Source of the DNA: Microbacterium schleiferi
Lineage (GTDB): Bacteria; Actinomycetota; Actinomycetes; Actinomycetales; Microbacteriaceae
Assembly (NCBI RefSeq): GCF_020781975.1
Contig: NZ_JAJGNI010000003.1
Coordinates: 1-64,000 of the forward strand
DNA: 64,000 bases
Direction: 5' to 3'
The notes beneath the pieces were generated by a model. The model did no database searches, had not been told where the DNA came from, and saw only the letters and a list, made by a program, of their open reading frames with translations. The position numbers were made by a program, and so were the translations under genes. Shown here piece by piece: positions 9,549-17,443 of this stretch (within the stretch, counting starts at the first letter, position 1; each line of letters starts with the position of its first letter).

Positions 9549-11480
9549 TCAGCCGTCGATGACTGCCGCCAACTCGTCGAGGAACCCCGCGAGGTCGGTC
9601 GCTCGGCGTACGATGCGCTGCACGCTCTCGCGCTCGGAGAACACTTCGACAAACTGCTCGAAGACGGTCTGGAATGCGGCGCGGTCTGATTCCGAAAACG
9701 CCACCAGTGCGACCACCTGGACGCGGGAATCGCCCCAGGCGATCGAGCTCTCCGAGACCCCGACAGAGATCGCCGTGCGAGTTGCCGTCATCCCGATGGC
9801 GTGGGGAACGGCAAGGGCATCGGTGAACGCTGTCGACGAGAGCTGTTCACGGTGGATCGCGCGCTCGATGTAGTCCTGGTCGATGACGCCTTCTGCGACG
9901 AGGGGTGCGCCGAGCAGCCTGATGGCTTCTTCCTCGCTGCCGGCTGCCGCCAGCTCACGACTGAACGCGCCCGCGACGAAGTACCGTGCGAGGTCTGCGC
10001 GCAGTCGCGCCAGGCGTCGCCCGCGGCGGATGCGGCTCGCAGTCGCTTGAACGCGATCGACGTCGCTCTCGGTGAGGAACGGCTGCACCCTGACGATTCG
10101 GTCCGACGGTGTGGGCGGTTCGATCGTCGAAAGCACCAGGTCGGTGTGGATCGCCTCCCAGTCGGGATCCGCGCGCGTGTCGACACCGACGACCTCGATC
10201 GCGCGGCCGAGAGAGCGATCGACGCTCGACCGAAGCAGCTCATGCAGTTCGTAGTACCCAGGGCAGACAATTGTCGCGGTGAGCAGCTGCTCGCTGCGGC
10301 GGCTGCGCTCGAGCCGTCCGCCCACGTGCATGGCGATGTAGGCGATTTCATCATCGAGTAGCGGGATGCCGAGCCGTTCGTGGAGTTGCCCCGCGATGAA
10401 GACAGCGACCTCGAACACCATCGGGTAGCTCGTCTTCAGCGACCGGGTGAGGGGGTTTCGCGACCAGGCCTGAGCCGCGGCACGCTGCCGGAGGTTCTGC
10501 ACGTGAAGGGAGAGGCGCACGACGAAGTCTTCGTGCGCGATGTCGACGAGAAACTCGGATGCCGCGTCCTGGACGATCTCGCGAACTACCTGTTCGAGCT
10601 GAGGATCCAGGTTTTCCCGCGCTCGCTCGCTCGGTGCTGCAGCGCCCGGAGCGACGACCCGCGTCAGGACGAGGATCGCCAGATGGTCGAGGTCTCCGTG
10701 CCCCAGATCGACCCCGATGTGCTCGCGCACCAGGGCGTCGAGAACCTCGGCGACCGCACGACGATCCTCGGAGATCGGTGAGCCGGTGGTCCCCTCTAGT
10801 GAGCGGCCCTGGGATGCCCGGTCGGCTGTGATGGCGATGTGCATCAGCACATCCGCGATGCCGAACTCGTTGACGTAGTAGCCGAGCTCGCCCATCCGAG
10901 CAACCAGTGCGGGCTTGAACGGCCCGAAGACGTTGGCGCCCATGGAAGATCCGCCCAGGGAGCGGCGCAGCGCGTCGAAGTCGAACGCGCCCGCTTCCAT
11001 CTCGTCGTGAGCGAGGGAGCTCAGCAGGCGGCGCTGCGCGACCTCGGCGCCGCGCAGGCGAGCTGTCGAGGCCGAGCGCTCAAGGGTGATGCCGGTGCCT
11101 CCCAGGAGGCTACGGACCCGACCGAGGTCCGCTTCGAGCGTTGCAGGACTGACGTGGAGCGCGTCGGCGGTCTCGAACACGTCGATACCCTCGGGGTCGT
11201 TCAGCAGCGCTCGGACGAGCGTGTGAAGCCGGTCCCGTGGTGTGCCGGCGTCAGCTGCCGCCGACGCCCGGAGCGCTGCTGCGGCGTCGATCCCGGCACG
11301 ATACCCCGACGGACCCGACTCGATAGCGGCGCCGGAGGGCACGCGCGCGTTGACAGCGGTGACATACGAACGGATGCTGCGCGGCGTGACCCCCAGGGCG
11401 TCAGCGAGGGTCGCGGCGGTGACCCACTCGCCCTCGCGGACGAGCAGGCTCAACATCCGATCCTGTCGTGGTCGTGTCAC
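9549..11480 (-). CDS. mtlR: PRD-containing PTS-dependent transcription activator (mannitol operon regulator)
   Basis: Multidomain regulator of the MtlR/BglG class, 643 residues. In order: DeoR-type and Mga-like DNA-binding helices (about residues 5-160, including TLADALGVTPRSIRSYV), two PTS regulation domains (about 180-400, with conserved His such as MHIAI and MHVGG), a IIB-like domain (about 400-490, Cys in TIVCPGYYE) and a C-terminal IIA domain of mannitol/fructose type (AVPHAIG). Phosphorylation of these domains by HPr and EII proteins would signal sugar availability. GTG 11480 is chosen because GAGGAG lies 5 nt upstream. The gene is divergent from the PTS operon, which it probably activates. 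Confidence 0.85.
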   Translation of the reverse strand: MTRPRQDRMLSLLVREGEWVTAATLADALGVTPRSIRSYVTAVNARVPSGAAIESGPSGYRAGIDAAAALRASAAADAGTPRDRLHTLVRALLNDPEGIDVFETADALHVSPATLEADLGRVRSLLGGTGITLERSASTARLRGAEVAQRRLLSSLAHDEMEAGAFDFDALRRSLGGSSMGANVFGPFKPALVARMGELGYYVNEFGIADVLMHIAITADRASQGRSLEGTTGSPISEDRRAVAEVLDALVREHIGVDLGHGDLDHLAILVLTRVVAPGAAAPSERARENLDPQLEQVVREIVQDAASEFLVDIAHEDFVVRLSLHVQNLRQRAAAQAWSRNPLTRSLKTSYPMVFEVAVFIAGQLHERLGIPLLDDEIAYIAMHVGGRLERSRRSEQLLTATIVCPGYYELHELLRSSVDRSLGRAIEVVGVDTRADPDWEAIHTDLVLSTIEPPTPSDRIVRVQPFLTESDVDRVQATASRIRRGRRLARLRADLARYFVAGAFSRELAAAGSEEEAIRLLGAPLVAEGVIDQDYIERAIHREQLSSTAFTDALAVPHAIGMTATRTAISVGVSESSIAWGDSRVQVVALVAFSESDRAAFQTVFEQFVEVFSERESVQRIVRRATDLAGFLDELAAVIDG

Positions 11481-11575
11481 CGAACTCCTCGCGCGAGGTC
11501 GCACCGGGCGCGTCCTCGACCGTGTCAGTCAACCACGCCGAGCGCGCGCGCAGGGCTACGCCGGCGGAAACGCTC

Positions 11576-11591
11576 TTCCGCCCCCGCGGAA
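11576..11591. promoter_or_regulatory. Small inverted repeat, possible regulator site upstream of PTS operon
   Basis: TTCCGC (11576-11581) and GCGGAA (11586-11591) flank four C. The same GCGGAAA word also occurs at 11565-11571. It sits between the divergent mtlR and PTS starts, just upstream of the candidate -35 box, where an activator such as MtlR would bind. This is inference from position only. Confidence 0.3.
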
Positions 11592-11601
11592 AAAGGACTG
11601 G

Positions 11602-11630
11602 TTGTCGCCTCTCAGCGTTCTCACAAGAAT
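11602..11630 (+). promoter_or_regulatory. Candidate sigma-70 promoter of the PTS operon
   Basis: TTGTCG (11602-11607) and AAGAAT (11625-11630) are separated by 17 bp; each matches the consensus at four of six positions. The promoter would give a short leader with the AAGGAGG ribosome site before ATG 11653. Confidence 0.4.
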
Positions 11631-11652
11631 CGATTTCGAAGGAGGCGGGTCG

Positions 11653-11970
11653 ATGAGGATCCTGGTGATCTGCGGCGCAGGAGCGTCCAGCACATTCGTC
11701 GCACAGCGGTTGCGAAGCGCAGCCGCGGCCAGTGGCGTTCACGTCGAGGTCGCTGCGGGTACCGAGGACACTCTCGCGGGTATCACCGAGCCCGTCGACA
11801 TCGTGCTTGTTGGTCCTCATCTCGAGTCCGAGTTTCAGCGGATCCGCACGGTGGCCAGCGCACACGAGTCGATCGCGGTGCTCCTTCCGCCCGATGCTTT
11901 CGAGGATCGCGACGGTTCGCGGATTCTTCAGCTTGCCACCGCGGCTCGCGCCGCATCCGTCACCGAATAG
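11653..11970 (+). CDS. Orphan PTS IIB-like protein (lactose/cellobiose type)
   Basis: 105 residues. The N-terminus MRILVICGAGASST matches the phosphocysteine loop of lactose/cellobiose-type IIB proteins, with Cys7 as the phosphate acceptor. AAGGAGG lies 8-14 nt upstream of ATG 11653, so the longer open frame running back into mtlR is not used. No IIC or IIA of the same family is nearby: the mannitol permease further down already carries its own IIB domain. It could pass phosphate to the PRDs of MtlR or serve a permease encoded elsewhere. Only 20 nt separate it from ptsH. Confidence 0.8.
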   Translation: MRILVICGAGASSTFVAQRLRSAAAASGVHVEVAAGTEDTLAGITEPVDIVLVGPHLESEFQRIRTVASAHESIAVLLPPDAFEDRDGSRILQLATAARAASVTE

Positions 11971-11990
11971 CCAGTTCCAGGGAGGGAACC

Positions 11991-12266
11991 ATGTCTGAGA
12001 TCACCCGCACGGTCCGCATCGGCTCGTCGCACGGCCTGCACGCCAGGCCCGCGAAGCTGTTCGCCCAGGCCGCGAAGGACGCCGGCATCCCGATCACGAT
12101 CGCCAAGGATGCCGGGGCTCCGGTGAACGCGGCGAGCATCCTCGGCGTGATCTCGCTCGGTGTCGAACACGGTGACTATGTGACCCTCACCGCGGATGGC
12201 GAGGGCGCGGAGGCGGCGCTGGACACCCTGAGCGAACTGCTCACCACCGACCACGACGCCGCCTGA
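11991..12266 (+). CDS. ptsH: Phosphocarrier protein HPr
   Basis: General cytoplasmic PTS phosphocarrier, 91 residues. The active-site segment HGLHARPA places the phosphorylated histidine at His17. The Ser46-type region (NAASILGVISLGVEHGD) is a good match to HPr helix 2. GGGAGG is positioned 5-10 nt before ATG 11991. It sits two nt before the enzyme I start, so the general PTS proteins are encoded inside the mannitol locus. Confidence 0.95.
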   Translation: MSEITRTVRIGSSHGLHARPAKLFAQAAKDAGIPITIAKDAGAPVNAASILGVISLGVEHGDYVTLTADGEGAEAALDTLSELLTTDHDAA

Positions 12267-12268
12267 TC

Positions 12269-13957
12269 ATGGCGCAATTGCGAGGAGTCGGCATCGGCCT
12301 GGGCGTCGCCCACGGGCCGGTCGCGCGGATGGCGGCACCCCTGCCGGCACCTGATGACAACCCGAGCGCCATCGGGGCCGACGAGGAGCGCGCGCGGGTG
12401 CAGGAGGCCCTGGCCGCCGTCGCGCGCGAGCTCGAGAAGCGTGGCGAGCAGGCCGGGGGAGCAGCTCAGGAGGTGCTCGAGGCGCAGGCCATGATGGCCG
12501 AAGACCCGACGCTCACCAACGAGGTAGATGCGTCGCTCGCGCAGGGCAAGACCGCCGAGCGTGCCGTGCACGAGGCGTTTGCGTCGTTCCGTGCTCAGCT
12601 GGAGGCGGTCGGCGGCTACCTCGGTGAGCGCGCCGCTGACCTCGACGATGTCGCCCAGCGCGTGATCGCTCGGCTGCAGGGTGTTGCCGCACCGGGAGTG
12701 CCCGACCCGGGGCATCCGTTCGTTCTTGTCGCCAAAGACCTCGCGCCGGCCGACACCGCCCTGCTCGACCTCGATCAGGTCTTGGCGCTGGTCACCACGG
12801 AGGGTGGCCCGACCTCGCACACCGCGATTCTCGCGCGTGAGAAGGGCATCGTCGCGGTCGTGGGCGTTGCAGGCGCTGCAGAGCTGGCCGACGACGAGAC
12901 CGTGATCGTGGATGCCGCCGCAGGCGCCGTGACGACCGAGCCCTCCGACGATGAGCTCACCCGGGCCGAGAACCGGGCGAACGCACGAGCAGCCGCCGCG
13001 GGTGCCCCGATCACCGACGGCGCTCTCGCCGACGGGACAGCGGTGCCGCTGTTGGCGAACCTCGGCAACCCCGCCGGAGCTGCCGAAGCCGTGGCACTCG
13101 GGGCCGAAGGCGTTGGCTTGTTCCGCACCGAGTTCCTGTTCCTCTCCGCGAGTTCGGCGCCCACTGTCGAGCAGCAGCGCGCCTCGTACGCGGAACTCCT
13201 CGCCGCGTTCGCCGGCAAGAAGGTTGTGGTGCGGGTGCTGGATGCCGGCGCCGACAAGCCGCTGCCTTTCCTCAACGATGCGCACGAAGAGAACCCGGCG
13301 CTGGGCCTCCGTGGCCTTCGGGCGCTGCGGGCCAGCGAGGACATCCTGCGCGAACAGCTCACTGCGCTCGCCGAGGCGGACGAGCAGACCCGCAAGGCGG
13401 GGTCGGGTGCTGACCTCTGGGTCATGGCGCCGATGGTGTCCACCGTGGACGAGGCCGAATACTTCACGGCGATCGCGCGAGAGTACGGTATCCGCACCGC
13501 GGGGGTCATGGTCGAGGTGCCCTCCTCGGCCCTCCTTGCCGAGCACATCTTCGCGCACGCGGACTTCGCGTCCATCGGGACGAATGACCTCACGCAGTAC
13601 ACCCTCGCCGCCGATCGCCTCCTCGGTTCGGTCGCGGGGTACCAGGATCCGTGGCATCCGGCGGTCCTCCGCCTCATTCGCGAGGTCGGCGCAGCCGGCG
13701 CGCGGACGGGCAAGCCCGTCGGCATCTGCGGCGAAGCGGCAGCCGACCCGCTGCTGGCTGTCGTGCTCGTCGGGCTCGGAGCCACCTCGCTCTCGATGGC
13801 ACCCACCGCGCTCGCCGACGTGCGCGCGACCCTGCTCACCTACTCCCTCGACGATGCCCGGCGCATCGCTGAGGCCGCGCTGGCCGCAACTGACGCGGCA
13901 ACCGCACGGGAGGCTGCACACGCAGCCTCCGACTCACAGAAAGAGAGAACGCAATGA
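12269..13957 (+). CDS. ptsI: PTS phosphoenolpyruvate-protein phosphotransferase (enzyme I)
   Basis: Transfers phosphate from PEP to HPr. 562 residues, normal length. The N-terminal phosphohistidine domain carries GGPTSHTAI with the acceptor at His184. The C-terminal TIM-barrel PEP domain shows GLFRTEFLF, the MVEVPSSAL strand and SIGTNDLTQY, and ends with the GICGEAA motif. The stop overlaps the mtlA start by 4 nt. In many actinobacteria ptsI stands alone or with fructose genes; coupling to mannitol genes suggests the whole PTS is induced with mannitol. Confidence 0.95.
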   Translation: MAQLRGVGIGLGVAHGPVARMAAPLPAPDDNPSAIGADEERARVQEALAAVARELEKRGEQAGGAAQEVLEAQAMMAEDPTLTNEVDASLAQGKTAERAVHEAFASFRAQLEAVGGYLGERAADLDDVAQRVIARLQGVAAPGVPDPGHPFVLVAKDLAPADTALLDLDQVLALVTTEGGPTSHTAILAREKGIVAVVGVAGAAELADDETVIVDAAAGAVTTEPSDDELTRAENRANARAAAAGAPITDGALADGTAVPLLANLGNPAGAAEAVALGAEGVGLFRTEFLFLSASSAPTVEQQRASYAELLAAFAGKKVVVRVLDAGADKPLPFLNDAHEENPALGLRGLRALRASEDILREQLTALAEADEQTRKAGSGADLWVMAPMVSTVDEAEYFTAIAREYGIRTAGVMVEVPSSALLAEHIFAHADFASIGTNDLTQYTLAADRLLGSVAGYQDPWHPAVLRLIREVGAAGARTGKPVGICGEAAADPLLAVVLVGLGATSLSMAPTALADVRATLLTYSLDDARRIAEAALAATDAATAREAAHAASDSQKERTQ

Positions 13958-15642
13958 CAACGACGTCGCCTGGAACGGCGAAGGATCCTGGGCGGGCACG
14001 CGTCGCCGTCCAGCGATTCGGCACTTTCCTCTCGGGCATGATCATGCCGAACATCGCGGCATTCATCGCCTGGGGCTTCATTACGATGCTCTTCATCCCG
14101 TCGGGCTTCTTCGGCCCCGACAGCCCCTTCGGCTGGCACTGGTACCCCGTCTCAGACATCATCGGCTCCGGCGGCGATGAGGCTCTCATCGGTTGGCAGG
14201 GCGCAATGGTGCAGCTGGCCGAAGGTGACGGCGGGAACTTCTTCTCGTATGTCGGCCTCGTCGGCCCGATGATTGTCTACCTGCTGCCGCTTCTGATCGC
14301 CAACACTGGTGGTCGCATGGTCTACGGCGAGCGCGGTGGTGTGGTCGCGACGATCGCGACCATGGGTGTCATCGTCGGCACCAACATCCCGATGTTCCTC
14401 GGTGCCATGATCATGGGCCCGTTCGCTGCTCTCATGACCAAGTGGATGGACCGGATCTGGGACGGCAAGATCAAGCCCGGCTTCGAGATGCTGGTCAACA
14501 ACTTCTCCGCCGGCATCCTCGGAATGATCCTCGCGATCGTCGGGTTCTTCGTGTTCGGCCCCGTCATGCTCGGCGTCAGCGCAGTCCTTGGTGGCGCGGT
14601 CGGTTGGCTCGTCTCGGTGAACCTGCTGCCGCTCGTGTCGATCATCGTCGAACCGGCGAAGGTGCTGTTCCTGAACAATGCCATCAACCACGGTGTCTTC
14701 ACGCCGCTGGGGATCGAGCAGGCAGCCGAGACCGGCAAGTCGATTCTGTTCCTCATCGAGGCAAACCCCGGACCCGGTCTCGGACTCCTCCTGGCGTTTA
14801 CCTTCTTCGGTGTCGGCGCGGCCAAGGCTTCGGCTCCCGGCGCGATCATCATCCAGTTCTTCGGCGGCATTCACGAGATCTACTTCCCGTACGCGCTGTC
14901 GAAGCCGATCACGATCCTCGCGCTCATCGCGGGTGGCGCGACTGGAGTCGCGACCAACATGCTTCTGCAGGGAGGGTTGGCATTCCCAGCCGCTCCGGGA
15001 AGCATCATCGCCGTCACCTTTGCCGCGATCGGTCCGGGAGTCGGAAACCTTCTGGTGGTCTATCTCTCGGTGATTCTTGCTGCCACAGTGACGTTCCTGC
15101 TCGCAGGGATCATGCTGCGCGCAAGCCGTAAGCGCGACCTCGAAGCGGGGCTCGGCGGCGACCTCAGCGCCGCCATCGCACAGACCGAGGCCAACAAGGG
15201 CAAGGAGTCGGCTGCGCTCGCTGGTCTTCGCGCCAGCGCTGGTGCTGACGCCCGCGCCGCAGGCGACGCCGACGAGGCGTACGACGAGGCAGAGACCGCT
15301 CGGGCAACGGGGGGTCTCGCCAGCGGCGGACGTCTCGAAACCAAGCAGATCTCGAACATCGTGTTCGCGTGCGACGCGGGTATGGGGTCATCTGCAATGG
15401 GCGCGAGCGTGCTGCGCAACAAGATCACGAAGGCGGGGATCACCGATGTCACGGTCACCAACAAGGCGATCGCGAATCTGGATGCTTCCGCCGACCTGGT
15501 GATCACGCAGAACCAGCTCACCGACCGGGCCCGGCAGAAGACTCCGGATGCCGTACATGTGTCGGTCGACAACTTCATGAACTCGCCGAAGTACGACGAG
15601 GTTGTGGAGCTGGTCCGCGACCAGCACCAGGATGGTGCATAA
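13954..15642 (+). CDS. mtlA: PTS mannitol transporter subunit IICB
   Basis: Takes up mannitol with phosphorylation to mannitol-1-phosphate. 562 residues: a membrane IIC domain (about 1-390) beginning FGTFLSGMIMPNIAAFIAWG and containing NNAINHGVFTPLG and GGIHEIYFPYAL, both typical of the mannitol family. An Ala-rich linker (about 390-460) follows, then a IIB domain with ACDAGMGSSAMGAS and phosphocysteine Cys473. The IIA domain that enterobacterial MtlA carries is absent and encoded separately downstream. Confidence 0.95.
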   Translation: MTTTSPGTAKDPGRARVAVQRFGTFLSGMIMPNIAAFIAWGFITMLFIPSGFFGPDSPFGWHWYPVSDIIGSGGDEALIGWQGAMVQLAEGDGGNFFSYVGLVGPMIVYLLPLLIANTGGRMVYGERGGVVATIATMGVIVGTNIPMFLGAMIMGPFAALMTKWMDRIWDGKIKPGFEMLVNNFSAGILGMILAIVGFFVFGPVMLGVSAVLGGAVGWLVSVNLLPLVSIIVEPAKVLFLNNAINHGVFTPLGIEQAAETGKSILFLIEANPGPGLGLLLAFTFFGVGAAKASAPGAIIIQFFGGIHEIYFPYALSKPITILALIAGGATGVATNMLLQGGLAFPAAPGSIIAVTFAAIGPGVGNLLVVYLSVILAATVTFLLAGIMLRASRKRDLEAGLGGDLSAAIAQTEANKGKESAALAGLRASAGADARAAGDADEAYDEAETARATGGLASGGRLETKQISNIVFACDAGMGSSAMGASVLRNKITKAGITDVTVTNKAIANLDASADLVITQNQLTDRARQKTPDAVHVSVDNFMNSPKYDEVVELVRDQHQDGA

Positions 15643-15652
15643 CCGATGAGTC

Positions 15653-15682
15653 GGTGCGGGGCGGCGCAGGCCGCCCCGCACC
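15653..15682 (+). terminator. Perfect 13-bp hairpin after mtlA (terminator or processing signal)
   Basis: GGTGCGGGGCGGC (15653-15665), loop GCAG, GCCGCCCCGCACC (15670-15682). It starts 11 nt after the mtlA stop and has no T-run. In a continuing operon such a hairpin could give partial termination or protect the 3' end of the mtlA message, so that mtlA and the downstream mtlF-mtlD are made in different amounts. Confidence 0.55.
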
Positions 15683-15691
15683 CTCGTCCTT

Positions 15692-15719
15692 CGTCTCGTC
15701 ACCCGTATGCGACGAGACG
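15692..15719 (+). other. Second hairpin in the mtlA-mtlF gap
   Basis: CGTCTCGTC (15692-15700) and GACGAGACG (15711-15719) form a 9-bp stem with a 10-nt loop, 9 nt after the first hairpin. Together the two structures fill most of the 105-nt gap before mtlF. Confidence 0.45.
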
Positions 15720-15747
15720 GCAATTTTCCGGGGAGGAAGGTTTCATT

Positions 15748-16185
15748 ATGACCAGTGAGGTTCTCACGAGCGACCGCGTGCGGATTCATGCGGGCTCGGC
15801 AACGCGGGACGAAGCGATCCGGGAGGCGGCAGATCTTCTGGTCGCTGCCGGAGCAGTGACCTCGGCGTATTACGACGCGATGCTTGCCCGCGAGCAGACG
15901 GTCTCGACCTACATGGGCAATGAGCTTGCGATCCCGCACGGCACGAACGACGCCAAGGACGCCATCCTCGCGTCGGCCCTGTCCGTCGTCAGGTACGACG
16001 GCGGCGTCGACTGGGACGGCGAAACCGTGACCTTCGTCGTCGGTATCGCCGGTGTCGGCGATGAGCACCTCGAGATCCTGTCGCAGATCGCGATCCTGTT
16101 CTCCGACGAGGATGACGTCGCAAGGCTGAAGGCTGCCGCGACAAGCGACGACCTGTTCGCCATCGTCTCCGCCGCCGGCGTCTGA
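15748..16185 (+). CDS. mtlF: PTS mannitol transporter subunit IIA
   Basis: Accepts phosphate from HPr and passes it to the IIB domain of MtlA. 145 residues, IIA-2 (mannitol/fructose) family. The active-site stretch [13 protein letters not shown] contains the phosphohistidine His64. ATG 15748 was chosen because GGGAGGAAGG is 7-16 nt upstream; an in-frame start 102 nt earlier would translate through both hairpins. Followed 13 nt later by mtlD. Confidence 0.93.
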   Translation: MTSEVLTSDRVRIHAGSATRDEAIREAADLLVAAGAVTSAYYDAMLAREQTVSTYMGNELAIPHGTNDAKDAILASALSVVRYDGGVDWDGETVTFVVGIAGVGDEHLEILSQIAILFSDEDDVARLKAAATSDDLFAIVSAAGV

Positions 16186-16198
16186 GGAGGAGGCAGTC

Positions 16199-17347
16199 AT
16201 GAAGGCCGTCCACTTCGGCGCGGGCAACATCGGACGCGGCTTCGTCGGGCTGCTCCTCCACGAGGGCGGCTACGAGCTTGTGTTCTCGGATGTCGCGGCG
16301 CCCCTGGTCGATGCGATCAACGCGGCATCGTCGTATACCGTCCACGAGGTCGGCGAGGGTGGTGTCGACAAGACGGTGACGGGGTTTCGGGCGATCAACT
16401 CCGCCACCGACCCCGATGCTCTCGTGGCTGAGATCGCGACGGCCGACGTGGTAACGACCGCTGTGGGTCCGACTGTCCTTCGATTCGTCGCCCCGCACAT
16501 CGCCGCAGGGCTCGCCGCCCGGGGGGCCGCGCAGGCGGCGCTCCACGTGATGGCGTGTGAGAATGCCATCAACGCAACCGACCTGCTGCGGGATGAGGTC
16601 GCCGCAGCCGCGGGGGAGAGCTGGACTGACCTCCAGGCCCGGGCCGTCTTCGCGAACACCGCCGTCGACCGAATCGTGCCGGCGCAGCCTGAGGGTGCCG
16701 GGGTGGATGTCACCGTTGAGCCCTTCTTCGAATGGGCCATCGAGCGGCCGCCGTTCGGCGACGACCCGCCGCAGATTCCCGGCGCCCACTTCGTCGACGA
16801 CCTCGCGCCCTACATCGAGCGCAAGCTCTTCACCGTCAACACCGGGCACGCCGCAGCCGCGTACCTCGGCGCTCGCGCCGGGCACGTGACGATCGCGCAG
16901 ACTCTCGCCGACCCAGCGATCGCAGGTCAGGTGATCGCGGCCCTCGAAGAGACCTCGGCGCTTCTGACGGCCAAGCACGAACTGCCCGTCGAAGAGCTCG
17001 CCGACTATCGGGCGACGATCCTGCGGCGATTCCAGAACCCTGCGCTGCCCGACACCGTCGGTCGGGTCGGGCGCCAGCCGCTGCGCAAGCTGTCGCGGCA
17101 CGAGCGATTCATCGGCCCTGCCGCTGAGGCCGCGGAGCGGGGGATGTCGGTGTCGGGACTGCTCGCGGCTGTCGGTGCTGCCTTAGAGTTCGACGACCCC
17201 GACGACCCGCAGTCCCAGGAGCTGCAGCAGCTGCTTCGCGATACGGATGCCGCCGCCGCCGTGACTCGGATCACGGGCCTGACACCCCAGCATCCGCTGT
17301 TCGTCGACCTTCTCGAGGTCGTCCACGCCCGCCAGCGCCAGCTGTGA
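16199..17347 (+). CDS. mtlD: Mannitol-1-phosphate 5-dehydrogenase
   Basis: Oxidises mannitol-1-phosphate to fructose-6-phosphate with NAD, feeding glycolysis. 382 residues. The Rossmann start [16 protein letters not shown] is the family hallmark; [12 protein letters not shown] supplies the conserved Asn/His region of polyol long-chain dehydrogenases, and the catalytic Lys lies in ERKLF. GAGGAGG sits 4-10 nt before ATG 16199. It is the last gene of the mannitol operon; repeat E5 follows after 6 nt. Confidence 0.94.
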   Translation: MKAVHFGAGNIGRGFVGLLLHEGGYELVFSDVAAPLVDAINAASSYTVHEVGEGGVDKTVTGFRAINSATDPDALVAEIATADVVTTAVGPTVLRFVAPHIAAGLAARGAAQAALHVMACENAINATDLLRDEVAAAAGESWTDLQARAVFANTAVDRIVPAQPEGAGVDVTVEPFFEWAIERPPFGDDPPQIPGAHFVDDLAPYIERKLFTVNTGHAAAAYLGARAGHVTIAQTLADPAIAGQVIAALEETSALLTAKHELPVEELADYRATILRRFQNPALPDTVGRVGRQPLRKLSRHERFIGPAAEAAERGMSVSGLLAAVGAALEFDDPDDPQSQELQQLLRDTDAAAAVTRITGLTPQHPLFVDLLEVVHARQRQL

Positions 17348-17353
17348 CCCGCA

Positions 17354-17433
17354 GCTAACTCCTCAACATCGCCGGCAAACCGCGCGTTCGCGGCGCCGCG
17401 GCTGCGCCCCAGACCCGGATTCGAGGAGTTGGC
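17354..17433. repeat. 80-bp inverted-repeat element, copy E5
   Basis: Left end GCTAACTCCTCA (17354-17365), right end CGAGGAGTTGGC (17422-17433); span 80 bp. It lies between mtlD and the convergent pgm gene, at the right edge of the mannitol block, about 10 kb from E1 at the left edge. Confidence 0.8.
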
Positions 17434-17443
17434 TGCGGCCCCG

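Noticed and set aside
12176..13921. 581-codon open frame on the minus strand opposite ptsI
   Set aside because: It is the mirror of a highly conserved gene; long antisense frames are expected at this GC content and the translation has no recognisable domain.
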